From JBNAGF01 sp049801055 (GTDB lineage Bacteria; Pseudomonadota; Alphaproteobacteria; Rhodobacterales; Rhodobacteraceae), in contig NZ_JBNAGF010000004.1 in the NCBI RefSeq assembly GCF_049801055.1, positions 303,364 to 367,363 of the forward strand: DNA of 64,000 nt, in the 5' to 3' direction. How positions within the stretch are numbered: the stretch's first letter is position 1; every line of letters begins with the position of its first letter. This document shows, piece after piece, positions 25,443-34,288 of this stretch. A model generated the notes under the pieces. That model saw only the letters and a program-made list of their open reading frames with translations. It had not been told where the DNA came from and made no database searches. The translations under genes were made by a program, and so were the position numbers.

Positions 25443-27371
25443 ATGTCCGACCGTCCCAATACCCCACTTCTGGATCTTGTGACCCGCCCGGCGGATCTCA
25501 AGCAATTCTCGGACAGTCAGTTGGCTCAGATCGCTGGCGAGCTTCGCTCCGAAACGGTTTCTGCGGTTTCAGTCACTGGCGGACACCTTGGCGCGGGTCT
25601 GGGTGTCGTCGAACTGACAGTTGCGCTGCACGCTGTGTTTGATACGCCAAGGGACAAGATCATCTGGGACGTGGGGCATCAGTGTTATCCGCACAAGATT
25701 CTGACAGAGCGGCGCGATCGGATACGCACCTTGCGAATGAAAGAAGGTCTAAGCGGTTTTACCAAGCGCAGCGAAAGCCTCTTTGATCCGTTCGGAGCGG
25801 CCCACTCCTCGACGTCGATAAGCGCGGCGCTGGGCTTTGCCGTCGCGCGGGATCTCGGCGGAAACATCCCGGAAGGCCTTGGTGATGCGATCGCAGTAAT
25901 TGGCGACGGTTCAATGTCGGCGGGCATGGCGTTCGAAGCCATGAATAACGCAGGTCACTTGGGAAAACGGCTCATCGTCATCCTCAATGACAACGAGATG
26001 AGCATTGCGCCACCTGTCGGGGCGCTTTCGTCCTACCTGTCACGGCTCTATGCCGAAGAACCGTTTCAAGAGCTTAAGGCAGCAGCCAAAGGTGCGGTTT
26101 CGCTGTTGCCTGAACCGTTCCGCGAAGGAGCAAAACGCGCCAAGGAAATGCTCAAGGGTATGACCATCGGCGGGACTCTTTTCGAGGAACTGGGCTTTTC
26201 CTACATCGGTCCGATTGACGGGCATGACATGGAACAGCTGCTGCCGCTCCTTCGAACGGTTAAAGCGCGGGCCACCGGGCCTATCCTGCTTCATGTGCTG
26301 ACCAAAAAGGGCAAGGGGTACGCTCCGGCCGAGGCGGCGCGTGACAAAGGGCACGCGACAGCACGGTTTGATGTCGTGACGGGGAAACAGCACAAGACAC
26401 CGTCCAACGCTCCGTCCTACACATCGGTTTTCGGTAAAACGCTGGTGGATGAAGCCTCGCGTGATGACAAGATCGTTGCAGTTACGGCCGCCATGCCGGA
26501 CGGGACAGGATTGAACCTATTTGCCGAAAGGTATACGTCGCGCTGCTTTGACGTCGGTATTGCGGAACAGCACGGCGTGACTTTTTCAGCGGCGCTGGCA
26601 GCAGGGGGGTTAAAGCCGTTTTGCGCGATGTATTCTACCTTCCTCCAGCGCGGTTATGATCAGGTTGTGCATGATGTTGCGATCCAACGCCTGCCGGTTC
26701 GTTTTGCAATAGACCGGGCTGGGTTGGTCGGGGCGGATGGGGCAACCCATGCGGGATCCTTTGATATCGCCTATCTTTCCAACTTGCCGGATATGGTCGT
26801 TATGGCCGCCGCGGACGAGGCCGAGCTTGTGCATATGGTTGCTACAGCCGTGGCGTATGATGACGGCCCGATTGCGTTCCGCTACCCACGCGGCGAGGGA
26901 GTAGGGGTCGATTTGCCGGAACGCGGGGAGGTTCTGGAGATCGGCAAAGGTCGGATGATTCAGGCCGGATCACGTGTGGCCATTCTGTCTTTCGGAACCC
27001 GGCTGGCCGAGGTTCAGAAAGCGGCAGAGGCTTTGGCAAGCAAAGGGATCACGCCGACAATTGCCGATGCGCGGTTTGCCAAGCCGCTTGACCAAGCCAT
27101 GATCTTGGAACTCGCCTCATCTCACGAAGCAATGATCACTATCGAAGAAGGTGCGATCGGCGGCTTTGGTAGCCATGTAGCGCAGTTGTTGGCAGATCAG
27201 GGTATTTTCGACTCAGGGATAAAATTCCGTTCGATGGTTCTGCCCGATACCTTCATTGACCAGTCCGGCCCGGCCGACATGTACGAAATCGCGGGAATGA
27301 ATGCCCCGCAAATCGAGGCGAAAGTTCTCGAAGTGCTCGGGATCGCAACGATAGGCGAAAAGCGGGCCTGA
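25443..27371 (+). CDS. dxs: 1-deoxy-D-xylulose-5-phosphate synthase
   Basis: First enzyme of the MEP isoprenoid pathway; a thiamine diphosphate transketolase-fold enzyme joining pyruvate and glyceraldehyde 3-phosphate. The 642-residue protein has the ThDP motif GDGSMSAGMAFEAMNNAG from residue 154, the active-site region GHQCYPHKILT, PIDGHDMEQL and the pyrimidine-domain motif DVGIAEQHGVTF. The ATG at 25443 gives the family N-terminus (MSDRPNTPLLD). An upstream open extension to 25338 overlaps ispA and is not used. Confidence 0.95.
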   Translation: MSDRPNTPLLDLVTRPADLKQFSDSQLAQIAGELRSETVSAVSVTGGHLGAGLGVVELTVALHAVFDTPRDKIIWDVGHQCYPHKILTERRDRIRTLRMKEGLSGFTKRSESLFDPFGAAHSSTSISAALGFAVARDLGGNIPEGLGDAIAVIGDGSMSAGMAFEAMNNAGHLGKRLIVILNDNEMSIAPPVGALSSYLSRLYAEEPFQELKAAAKGAVSLLPEPFREGAKRAKEMLKGMTIGGTLFEELGFSYIGPIDGHDMEQLLPLLRTVKARATGPILLHVLTKKGKGYAPAEAARDKGHATARFDVVTGKQHKTPSNAPSYTSVFGKTLVDEASRDDKIVAVTAAMPDGTGLNLFAERYTSRCFDVGIAEQHGVTFSAALAAGGLKPFCAMYSTFLQRGYDQVVHDVAIQRLPVRFAIDRAGLVGADGATHAGSFDIAYLSNLPDMVVMAAADEAELVHMVATAVAYDDGPIAFRYPRGEGVGVDLPERGEVLEIGKGRMIQAGSRVAILSFGTRLAEVQKAAEALASKGITPTIADARFAKPLDQAMILELASSHEAMITIEEGAIGGFGSHVAQLLADQGIFDSGIKFRSMVLPDTFIDQSGPADMYEIAGMNAPQIEAKVLEVLGIATIGEKRA

Positions 27372-27445
27372 CTCATTCTCGAGCCGGGCTTTTTAGCTCA
27401 AGTCTGTGATCTGTGCGAGACGTTTCACTTAGTCTGCCGACCTTT

Positions 27446-27802
27446 TCAGGGCCATGTTACCACATGTGTCGACTTGCCCCAGCCGTCCACATTGCAGCGG
27501 GCCTGGATCTGAACCTGCTTTGAGCTGTCGGACACCTGCACACCCGACAGTGAGCGCGTAAATGGCTGTTCGGTCTCATGCGGGTGATGCAGAACCCTCA
27601 TACCGATTTCGTTGCCGTCCATGTCAAGAACCCGCCAGCCATCGGCATAGTGATCCCAACCGGTGTCCGGATGAGACAAAGTGACATCGAATCGCCATGT
27701 GTCGCCTGACTTCGTGGCAGCCACGGCTTCGATGAGAGGTTCCTCGGCATCGGCCGGCCAAGGAAACAGAACGCCCAGCGCCAGTATCAATACGTGTTTC
27801 AT
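27446..27802 (-). CDS. small exported protein of unknown function
   Basis: A 118-residue protein with a clear Sec signal peptide (MKHVLILALGVLFPWPADA, cleavage likely after ADA). The mature part is beta-rich, with GDTWRFDVTLSHPDTGWDHYADGWRV and a conserved-looking HHPHETEQPFTRSLSG, and one cysteine (ARCNVDGWG). I do not recognise a named domain. It converges with dxs and is divergent from glcDEF. Similar lone periplasmic proteins are widespread in Rhodobacterales, but nothing in the sequence gives a function. Confidence 0.75.
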   Translation of the reverse strand: MKHVLILALGVLFPWPADAEEPLIEAVAATKSGDTWRFDVTLSHPDTGWDHYADGWRVLDMDGNEIGMRVLHHPHETEQPFTRSLSGVQVSDSSKQVQIQARCNVDGWGKSTHVVTWP

Positions 27803-27913
27803 AACAACGATCCTAATTCCGGATTCCTTATATCGGTATCACGATGGCGTCAGAGCTCAAGTTGTCTTGAAATGACACTCGATGACGAGTGGGCGCTTGC
27901 AAAAATTGAACAA

Positions 27914-27934
27914 TTGGTAATATAACTTTACCAA
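27914..27934. promoter_or_regulatory. palindromic operator over the glcD leader
   Basis: TTGGTAA (27914-27920) and TTACCAA (27928-27934) form a perfect 7-bp inverted repeat with a 7-nt spacer. The right arm runs directly into the glcD Shine-Dalgarno AAAGGAGG. TTGGT...ACCAA arms are characteristic of FadR/GlcC/LldR-type GntR regulators, so this is a likely operator for glycolate-dependent control. No GntR gene lies nearby. Confidence 0.6.
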
Positions 27935-27947
27935 AAGGAGGATCCTG

Positions 27948-29396
27948 ATGGAAATGCCAGCACCTGATCCGGGGATTTTGGCTCGAAAGGCAAGGTTGAT
28001 TGACCGTCTGTTGCAGGTCCTTCCCGTCGACGCCGTGATTCACGAAGAGGCCGAAACGCGCGCTTACGAATGTGACGCCCTGACTGCATACAAATGTCCG
28101 CCTCTGCTGGCTGTCCTTCCGGCTTCGACTCGGGAAGTTTCCGATGTTTTGAGGATCTGCCACGAGGAGAGTGTTCCCGTGGTTCCGCGTGGTTCGGGCA
28201 CATCGCTTGCGGGGGGGGCATTGCCAACGGCGGATTCCGTCATTCTTGGTGTCGCCCGTATGAACGAAGTGCTGGAAACCGACTACAAGAACCGAATAAT
28301 CCGGGTTCAGACCGGTCGAACCAACCTTAGTGTGTCGGGCGCGGTCGAAGAGCACGAGTTCTTTTATGCTCCAGATCCGTCCTCGCAATTGGCTTGTGCA
28401 ATCGCTGGCAACATCGCGATGAACTCTGGAGGCGCGCATTGCCTGAAATACGGTGTTACGACAAATAACCTGCTGGGCGTGACCATGGTCATGATGGATG
28501 GCACTGTGGTCGAGATCGGAGGCGCGCATCTGGACGCAGGAGGTTTGGATCTTCTTGGCGTGATTTGCGGATCCGAAGGACAGCTCGGTGTAGTGACAGA
28601 AGCGACACTTCGAATCCTGCGCAAGCCAGAAGGTGCGCGGCCTGTCTTGATGGGATTTGACAGCAATGAAGTTGCCGGGGCTTGCGTGTCCGACATTATT
28701 AAATCCGGAATTCTGCCGGTTGCCATAGAATTCATGGACCGGCCCTGCATCCGTGCCTGCGAAGCCTTTGCCAAGGCGGGCTACCCGGATTGCGAAGCTC
28801 TCCTGATTGTCGAAGTCGAAGGCAGCGAGGCGGAAATCGCCTCTCAGCTGGCAAAGATCATCGAAATCGCAAAGCGTCACAACCCGGTCGAACTGCGCGA
28901 AGCGCAAGACGCGGATGAGGCGGGCAGGATCTGGCTCGGCCGAAAATCAGCTTTTGGCGCAATGGGCAAGATTAATGACTACATGTGCCTTGATGGAACC
29001 ATACCCGTGTCTTCGCTTCCTTACGTGCTCCGACGGATTGGAGAGATGAGCGAGGAATTCGGGCTTGATGTCGCCAATGTGTTTCATGCCGGCGACGGGA
29101 ATATGCATCCTTTGATCCTGTTTGATGCCAACAAGCCAGGGGATCTGGAGACCTGCGAAGCCTTTGGCGCCGAGATTCTGAAATTGTGCGTGGAAGCCGG
29201 AGGATGTCTCACCGGTGAGCATGGTGTGGGGATCGAAAAGAGAGATCTGATGCTTCACCAGTATGCAGCCGAGGATCTGGAGGCCCAGATGAGAGTGAAA
29301 GATGTCTTTGACCCACACTGGTTTTTGAATCCGGCCAAAGTCTTTCCACTGGCCGTCTCCAAATCCCGGCGTGCCGAGTCATTGGCAGCGGAATGA
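27948..29396 (+). CDS. glcD: glycolate oxidase FAD subunit GlcD
   Basis: FAD-dependent dehydrogenase subunit that oxidises glycolate to glyoxylate. The 482-residue protein has the PCMH-type FAD domain (VVPRGSGTSLAGGALP, CAIAGNIAMNSGGAHCLKYG, ICGSEGQLGVVTEATL) and the C-terminal active-site HAGDGNMHPLILFD with the SLTGEHGVGIEK-type ending (CLTGEHGVGIEKRD). A strong AAAGGAGG precedes the ATG. glcE and glcF follow closely, making the three-subunit enzyme. Glycolate is a major phytoplankton exudate, which suits a marine heterotroph. Confidence 0.94.
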   Translation: MEMPAPDPGILARKARLIDRLLQVLPVDAVIHEEAETRAYECDALTAYKCPPLLAVLPASTREVSDVLRICHEESVPVVPRGSGTSLAGGALPTADSVILGVARMNEVLETDYKNRIIRVQTGRTNLSVSGAVEEHEFFYAPDPSSQLACAIAGNIAMNSGGAHCLKYGVTTNNLLGVTMVMMDGTVVEIGGAHLDAGGLDLLGVICGSEGQLGVVTEATLRILRKPEGARPVLMGFDSNEVAGACVSDIIKSGILPVAIEFMDRPCIRACEAFAKAGYPDCEALLIVEVEGSEAEIASQLAKIIEIAKRHNPVELREAQDADEAGRIWLGRKSAFGAMGKINDYMCLDGTIPVSSLPYVLRRIGEMSEEFGLDVANVFHAGDGNMHPLILFDANKPGDLETCEAFGAEILKLCVEAGGCLTGEHGVGIEKRDLMLHQYAAEDLEAQMRVKDVFDPHWFLNPAKVFPLAVSKSRRAESLAAE

Positions 29397-29430
29397 GTGA
29401 ACGATCCGCTGGGCCGAAGGAAGAAATCTG

Positions 29431-30534
29431 ATGAAACCAGAAACAGAAGCCGATCTCGCCGAGATCGTGAAGGGACTTGATGGGCCGATCCGCGTTTCGG
29501 GTGGTGGAACACGCGGTATCAGCGGAGATCACCCCGTCCTTGACACAACAGGCATGACCGGGATCACGCTTTATGAGCCTGGTGCCCTGACGATGGTGGC
29601 ACAAGCCGGAACCTCGGTGGCAGAGATCGAGGCGGCCTTGACGGACCAGAACCAGAGACTTGCCTTTGAACCGATGGATCACCGTGGATTGCTGGCCACA
29701 GATGGTGACCCAACGATCGGAGGAGTCTTTGCTGGCAATATCAGTGGTCCAAGGCGCATTCAGGCTGGTGCCGCGCGCGACTTCCTGCTGGGAGTCCGAT
29801 TTGTGAACGGCTTGGGCGTGGCGATCAAGAACGGCGGGCGCGTGATGAAAAATGTGACGGGCTACGACCTTGTGAAGCTGATGGCAGGTTCATGGGGAAC
29901 GCTTGGAGTGCTCAGTGAAGTTTCGTTCAAAGTCCTCCCGCGTGCAGAAATGGAAGCAACAGTTAATATTGGTGATCTCGATCTGAAGGCCGCAGTATCG
30001 GTGATGTCTGCAGCATTAGGATCTCCTTACGACGTCACAGGTGCAGCCTATGATCCGGATAGCCGAACAGCGCAGATCCGAGTCGAAGGGTTCGCCGATT
30101 CAGTGCGATACAGGGCCGGGCGGTTGATAGACGAACTTGAGCAGTTTGGTGCGTGCCGAATTGACGAGGGTACTGAGGGCGTCTGGAGCGCCATTCGAGA
30201 TGTGGCAGTTTTTCAGGATGCACCCGGCGATGTCTGGAGGATCTCGGTGAAACCGACAGATGCGTTGCAGGTAGAAACTCTCATTGGAGCCGAGGCCCGG
30301 CTGCAATTTGATTGGGGTGGCGGGTTGGTCTGGGCTTTGGTTGAGTCCGGAACTGACGTGCGGGCCAATTTGAGTGACCTTTCTGGCCATTACACTCTGG
30401 TTCGAGCGGCTCCCGAGGCAATTGACCGTTTTGGACGTTTCTCTAAACCGGCCGAACCGCTGCGAAAACTCGAAGAAGGATTGCGCAGGCAGTTCGACCC
30501 ACGAGGGTTCCTGAACCCGGGTTTGATGGGGTAA
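29431..30534 (+). CDS. glcE: glycolate oxidase subunit GlcE
   Basis: A 367-residue FAD-binding partner of GlcD. It contains the PCMH FAD-binding core in shortened form (IRVSGGGTRG, DPTIGGVFAGNISGPRRI, MKNVTGYDLVKLMAGSWGTLGVLSEVSF) and ends with FDPRGFLNPGLMG, the usual tail of these subunits. Its start is 34 nt after glcD, and glcF begins 3 nt after its stop. Confidence 0.92.
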   Translation: MKPETEADLAEIVKGLDGPIRVSGGGTRGISGDHPVLDTTGMTGITLYEPGALTMVAQAGTSVAEIEAALTDQNQRLAFEPMDHRGLLATDGDPTIGGVFAGNISGPRRIQAGAARDFLLGVRFVNGLGVAIKNGGRVMKNVTGYDLVKLMAGSWGTLGVLSEVSFKVLPRAEMEATVNIGDLDLKAAVSVMSAALGSPYDVTGAAYDPDSRTAQIRVEGFADSVRYRAGRLIDELEQFGACRIDEGTEGVWSAIRDVAVFQDAPGDVWRISVKPTDALQVETLIGAEARLQFDWGGGLVWALVESGTDVRANLSDLSGHYTLVRAAPEAIDRFGRFSKPAEPLRKLEEGLRRQFDPRGFLNPGLMG

Positions 30535-30537
30535 TCG

Positions 30538-31860
30538 ATGCAGACAACCTTTTCAGAAGACCAGCTTCGCGACCCTGCAATTGCACGAAGCAACGAGATC
30601 CTGCGATCCTGCGTTCATTGCGGATTCTGTACGGCAACATGTCCGACTTATCAGGTATTGGGGGATGAACTCGACAGCCCACGGGGTAGGATCTACTTGA
30701 TCAAGGATATGCTCGAGAACAACCGGGTGCCCGATGAAAAGACGGTTCGGCACATTGATCGATGTCTTTCTTGCCTCGCATGTATGAGTACCTGTCCATC
30801 GGGCGTGCACTACATGCATTTGGTGGATCACGCGCGGGAATATGTTGAGGCCAATTACAAACGTCCTCTCATGGATCGAATGCTGCGGTGGACGCTTGCT
30901 CGCATCCTGCCTTACCCAACACGGTTCCGGGTTGCATTGCTTGGCGCAAAAATCGGACGCCCATTCCGGTTCCTGATGCCGGATGCACGTCTGCGGGCCA
31001 TGCTTGAAATGGCTCCTAAGCAGATACCGCCGGTCAGTCGCAATGACGATCCTCAAAGCTTCCCTTCACAAACAGACCGCAAGATGCGTGTGGCTTTGAT
31101 GACCGGATGTGCACAGAAGGCTTTGAACACGGACATCAACGATGCAACGATCCGATTGCTGACGCGCTTGGGGTGCGAGATTGTAGTCGCCGACGGCGCA
31201 GGGTGTTGTGGGGCCTTGACCCATCACATGGGCAAGACCGATGAAAGCCACGCGACTGCCGCCCGAAATATCCGGGCGTGGACGCAAGAAATGGGCGGCA
31301 AGGGTCTGGATGCGATCGTCATCAATACATCCGGCTGCGGTACAACGGTGAAAGACTATGGGCACATGTTTCGCAATGATGCCTTGGCCGAAGATGCGGC
31401 CCGTGTGTCGGACCTCGCAATGGATGTCAGCGAGCTTCTGATGAAGCTCGACTTTCCGGAAGGTGAAAACCGGAGCCTCACAGTCGCTTATCATGCGGCT
31501 TGCTCTTTGCAGCACGGCCAGCAAATCAAGACGTATCCCAAAGACCTGTTGAAGCGGGCGGGCTTTAAGGTGGTAGAACCCGCGGACAGCCACCTGTGTT
31601 GCGGAAGCGCAGGAACTTACAACCTGATGCAGCCGGAGATCTCGACTCAACTTAAAGAACGCAAAATACGCACACTTGAGGCTAAGCAACCGGATGTGAT
31701 CGCGGCCGGCAACATCGGTTGCATGATCCAGATCGGGTCAGGAACCGGAACCCCAATAGTCCACACTGTCGAATTGCTGGATTGGGTGACTGGCGGGCCC
31801 GAACCACGGTCTCTGGCTGGTGCGAAAGATCACGCGCCGGATGTCCCGCGGCTGAGATAA
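30538..31860 (+). CDS. glcF: glycolate oxidase iron-sulfur subunit GlcF
   Basis: A 440-residue electron-transfer subunit. Two 4Fe-4S ferredoxin motifs lie near the N-terminus (CVHCGFCTATCPTY and CLSCLACMSTCPSG). Two CCG-type cysteine domains follow (GAGCCGALTHHMG with INTSGCGT, and HLCCGSAGTYN with GNIGCMIQ), as in heterodisulfide reductase subunit B-like proteins. It passes electrons from the GlcDE flavins to the membrane quinone pool. Last gene of the glc operon. Confidence 0.94.
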   Translation: MQTTFSEDQLRDPAIARSNEILRSCVHCGFCTATCPTYQVLGDELDSPRGRIYLIKDMLENNRVPDEKTVRHIDRCLSCLACMSTCPSGVHYMHLVDHAREYVEANYKRPLMDRMLRWTLARILPYPTRFRVALLGAKIGRPFRFLMPDARLRAMLEMAPKQIPPVSRNDDPQSFPSQTDRKMRVALMTGCAQKALNTDINDATIRLLTRLGCEIVVADGAGCCGALTHHMGKTDESHATAARNIRAWTQEMGGKGLDAIVINTSGCGTTVKDYGHMFRNDALAEDAARVSDLAMDVSELLMKLDFPEGENRSLTVAYHAACSLQHGQQIKTYPKDLLKRAGFKVVEPADSHLCCGSAGTYNLMQPEISTQLKERKIRTLEAKQPDVIAAGNIGCMIQIGSGTGTPIVHTVELLDWVTGGPEPRSLAGAKDHAPDVPRLR

Positions 31861-31934
31861 ATCTGGTCCGTTGCCCCATTTTCGCCGCAACCGGGTGATA
31901 TCCCTAGTCGGATGAACACGATGGAGGGGCCCGC

Positions 31935-32747
31935 GTGCGCAAGTGGCTGACAGGTTTGGCGATGCTTCTGATGCCGGTTTCGGCAGCGGCCAGCGAAGCG
32001 CGGCTCGAGCGGATGGACACGACCGAAGAGGGGCGTGTCTGGGAGGCCGTTGGCCGTCTCGATATTGATGGCAAAGGGTTTTGTACCGGCGCTCTGATTG
32101 CACCGGATCTTGTCCTGACAGCAGCCCACTGCCTGTTTGACAAGATAAGCAAAGACCGGATCGACCACAGCCGCATCGAATTCCTTGCCGGCTGGCGAAA
32201 TGGACGCGCCTCGGCATACCGTGCTGTGCGACGCGCAGTTGTTCATCCTGACTATGCCTATGATGGTGCGGTTTCGACAGAGCGGGTCCGCAATGATGTG
32301 GCCTTGCTGGAGCTTGAACGACCCATTCGAAATACGACTGTTGTTCCTTTCGAGACGGCGCCTCGCCCGCTTAAAGGTCAATCCGTCGGGGTGGTGTCCT
32401 ATGCGCAGAACCGGTCCGAAGCCCCGTCACTACAGGAAGTCTGCAAGGTCATGGCCAGACAGCAGGGTGTTCTGGTGATGTCATGTGACGTCGATTTCGG
32501 ATCTTCGGGGGCCCCGATATTCTCGTTTGAGAACGAAGTGCCGAGGATCGTCTCAGTGGTATCGGCAAAAGCCGAAGTTCGCGGTCAACGCGTTGCGCTG
32601 GGCACATCCCTGGATGAGCCTCTCATGATGCTGCGGGCAGAGCTCGCTGCCAGCAATGGTATCGCGTCAGACTTGCCGCCCGGTGTTGGTCGCGTCGTGG
32701 TGGGCGGTTTGAGAAACGATACCGGGGCAAAGTTCATCCGGCCATGA
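31935..32747 (+). CDS. secreted trypsin-like serine protease (first of a tandem pair)
   Basis: A 270-residue S1-family protease starting at GTG 31935, with a signal peptide (MRKWLTGLAMLLMPVSAAAS). The catalytic triad is complete: H65 in LTAAHC, D121 in NDVALLEL, S191 in FGSSGAP. The C-terminal tail after about residue 245 is not part of the S1 fold and ends NDTGAKFIRP, a tail shared with the next gene. It probably acts in the periplasm or outside. It overlaps the next protease by ATGA. Confidence 0.88.
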   Translation: MRKWLTGLAMLLMPVSAAASEARLERMDTTEEGRVWEAVGRLDIDGKGFCTGALIAPDLVLTAAHCLFDKISKDRIDHSRIEFLAGWRNGRASAYRAVRRAVVHPDYAYDGAVSTERVRNDVALLELERPIRNTTVVPFETAPRPLKGQSVGVVSYAQNRSEAPSLQEVCKVMARQQGVLVMSCDVDFGSSGAPIFSFENEVPRIVSVVSAKAEVRGQRVALGTSLDEPLMMLRAELAASNGIASDLPPGVGRVVVGGLRNDTGAKFIRP

Positions 32748-33559
32748 AGTCGACCCTGATAGCGCTGATCTGGGCGTTTTGGACAACGCTCGCTTTTGCA
32801 CAATCCAGTGGGCTGGTGAGATTGGATGATCGCGAAGACTTACTTGGATGGGAAGCCGTCGGGCGCCTGGAACTGGCCGGTCAGGGGTTTTGTACCGGAA
32901 CTCTGATTGCGCCGGACCTCGTGCTTACGGCTGCACATTGCGCATTTGATCGTCGCAGCGGTGCCCAGTATCCTCCTGACCAGGTGATCTTCCGCGCAGG
33001 ATTGCAGGATGGCAAGTCAATTGCGGACAGGCAGGTGACACAGATTGTAACTCCGCCAGAGTTTGTACCCAACGGCCAGCCTTCGCCAGAACGAATTCGG
33101 GTTGACGTTGCACTGATGCGGCTGGACACACCGATCTCGGTTGCACTTGCAAATCCGTTTGTTTTGCATTCGGGTCTCGACGGCAAGACCGAAGTTAGCC
33201 TTTCGTCCTATGGAGCAGATCGTTCTGAAGCGATCTCGCGGCAGCGCAGTTGTCAGGTGCTTTTTTCCGGCGAAGGGCTGTATGCATTCGATTGCGACGT
33301 GACCTTTGGCACATCGGGTTCGGCCGTGATGATGCGGGTCGGCAATCGGGGCCGCATTGTTTCAGTGATTTCCGCGATGGCACAAGCTCCGGACGGACGT
33401 CGGATTGCCTGGGGTATGGACCTGCCCGATGTAGTAACCCGGCTAAAGCGGCAGATGCGGCGTGACGCCGTTGCGCCAAGAGCGGAAATCCGGCGATTGG
33501 GCAACGGGTCTGACCGAAGCACTCTCGGTGCGAAATTTGTACGACCTGGCGGGTCTTGA
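32744..33559 (+). CDS. secreted trypsin-like serine protease (second of a tandem pair)
   Basis: A 271-residue paralogue of the upstream protease with the same spacing of triad residues (H65, D121, S191 in FGTSGSA) and signal peptide (ending LAFAQ). The shared WEAVGRLE...GFCTG.LIAPDLVLTAAHC block and the closing GAKFVRP show a tandem duplication. Coupling by ATGA means both are made together. The -35-like element of the hsp20 promoter lies within the last codons of this gene. Confidence 0.88.
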   Translation: MKSTLIALIWAFWTTLAFAQSSGLVRLDDREDLLGWEAVGRLELAGQGFCTGTLIAPDLVLTAAHCAFDRRSGAQYPPDQVIFRAGLQDGKSIADRQVTQIVTPPEFVPNGQPSPERIRVDVALMRLDTPISVALANPFVLHSGLDGKTEVSLSSYGADRSEAISRQRSCQVLFSGEGLYAFDCDVTFGTSGSAVMMRVGNRGRIVSVISAMAQAPDGRRIAWGMDLPDVVTRLKRQMRRDAVAPRAEIRRLGNGSDRSTLGAKFVRPGGS

Positions 33560-33583
33560 AACCGAAATCGAACCTTCCCATCT
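33555..33583 (+). promoter_or_regulatory. heat-shock (sigma-32) type promoter for hsp20
   Basis: CTTGAAA at 33555-33561 and CCCATCT at 33577-33583, 15 nt apart (14 if the -10 is read as TCCCATCT), match the sigma-32 consensus CTTGAAA / CCCCATNT closely. It lies about 100 nt before the hsp20 start. Expected for a small heat-shock protein gene. Confidence 0.7.
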
Positions 33584-33683
33584 GAATTGTGTCGGGTCGC
33601 CTGTAACAGGGATCCGGCGTATCAACCTGCCCGTCCGATCAGGAGGGTATTCGTCAAATCGCTCAAGAATGAGGATAGCGACT

Positions 33684-34151
33684 ATGCGTAGTTTTGATTT
33701 TGCCCCGCTGCACCGGGCCACTGTTGGTTTTGACCAGATCGCAGACATGATGGACCGCGTCATGACAAATGACGTTTCGCAGCCCAGTTACCCGCCCTAC
33801 AATATCGAGAAAACCGCTGAAGATGCCTACCGGATATCGGTGGCCGTTGCAGGTTTCTCAGAGGATGATCTCAGCGTTGAGGTCAAAGAAAACGCCCTTG
33901 TCGTTGCCGGACGCAAAGCCGCCGACAAAGAAGAAAAGACCTACCTGCACCGCGGTATCGCGACACGCGCATTTGAACGCCGTTTCACTTTGGCCGACCA
34001 CGTTCGGGTCAAAGGTGCCAGCCATTCGGATGGTATGCTCCATATTGACCTGCAGCGGGAAATTCCGGAGGCGCTGAAACCGCGCCGGATCGAGATTTCC
34101 TCGGACAAGGTTCTTGAAAATGACCTCGTCGAGGCTAAATCTGTAAATTGA
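33684..34151 (+). CDS. small heat shock protein, Hsp20/alpha-crystallin family (IbpA-like)
   Basis: A 155-residue holdase that binds unfolding proteins in large oligomers. The N-terminus MRSFDFAPLHRATVGFDQI is typical of the alphaproteobacterial IbpA group, followed by an alpha-crystallin domain (YRISVAVAGFSEDDLSVEVKEN, with the closing motif HIDLQREIPEALKPRRIEI). The ATG at 33684 is chosen because GAGGA lies 8 nt before it and homologues begin here; the open frame extends upstream to 33462 inside the protease gene. A sigma-32-like promoter precedes it, and a strong terminator follows. Confidence 0.93.
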   Translation: MRSFDFAPLHRATVGFDQIADMMDRVMTNDVSQPSYPPYNIEKTAEDAYRISVAVAGFSEDDLSVEVKENALVVAGRKAADKEEKTYLHRGIATRAFERRFTLADHVRVKGASHSDGMLHIDLQREIPEALKPRRIEISSDKVLENDLVEAKSVN

Positions 34152-34229
34152 GGTTGGGTGAGTGACTGACAGAGAACCAGTCACTCTCTGACCAAAGAGA
34201 AATCCGTTCCCTCCGGATTCTTTTCGTGC

Positions 34230-34266
34230 CCCGCACCTGACCCAAGACAGGTGCGGGTTTTCTTTT
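34230..34266 (+). terminator. intrinsic terminator after hsp20
   Basis: CCCGCACCTG (34230-34239) pairs perfectly with CAGGTGCGGG (34248-34257), with an 8-nt loop, followed by TTTTCTTTT. This is a textbook rho-independent terminator. The convergent dehydrogenase gene ends at 34289. Confidence 0.9.
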
Positions 34267-34288
34267 GCAGGGTTCGTTCTGACCGCAG

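Noticed and set aside
27828..28907. Minus-strand open frame (359 codons) opposite glcD
   Set aside because: glcD and its palindrome and ribosome binding site explain the region; the antisense product has no recognisable features.
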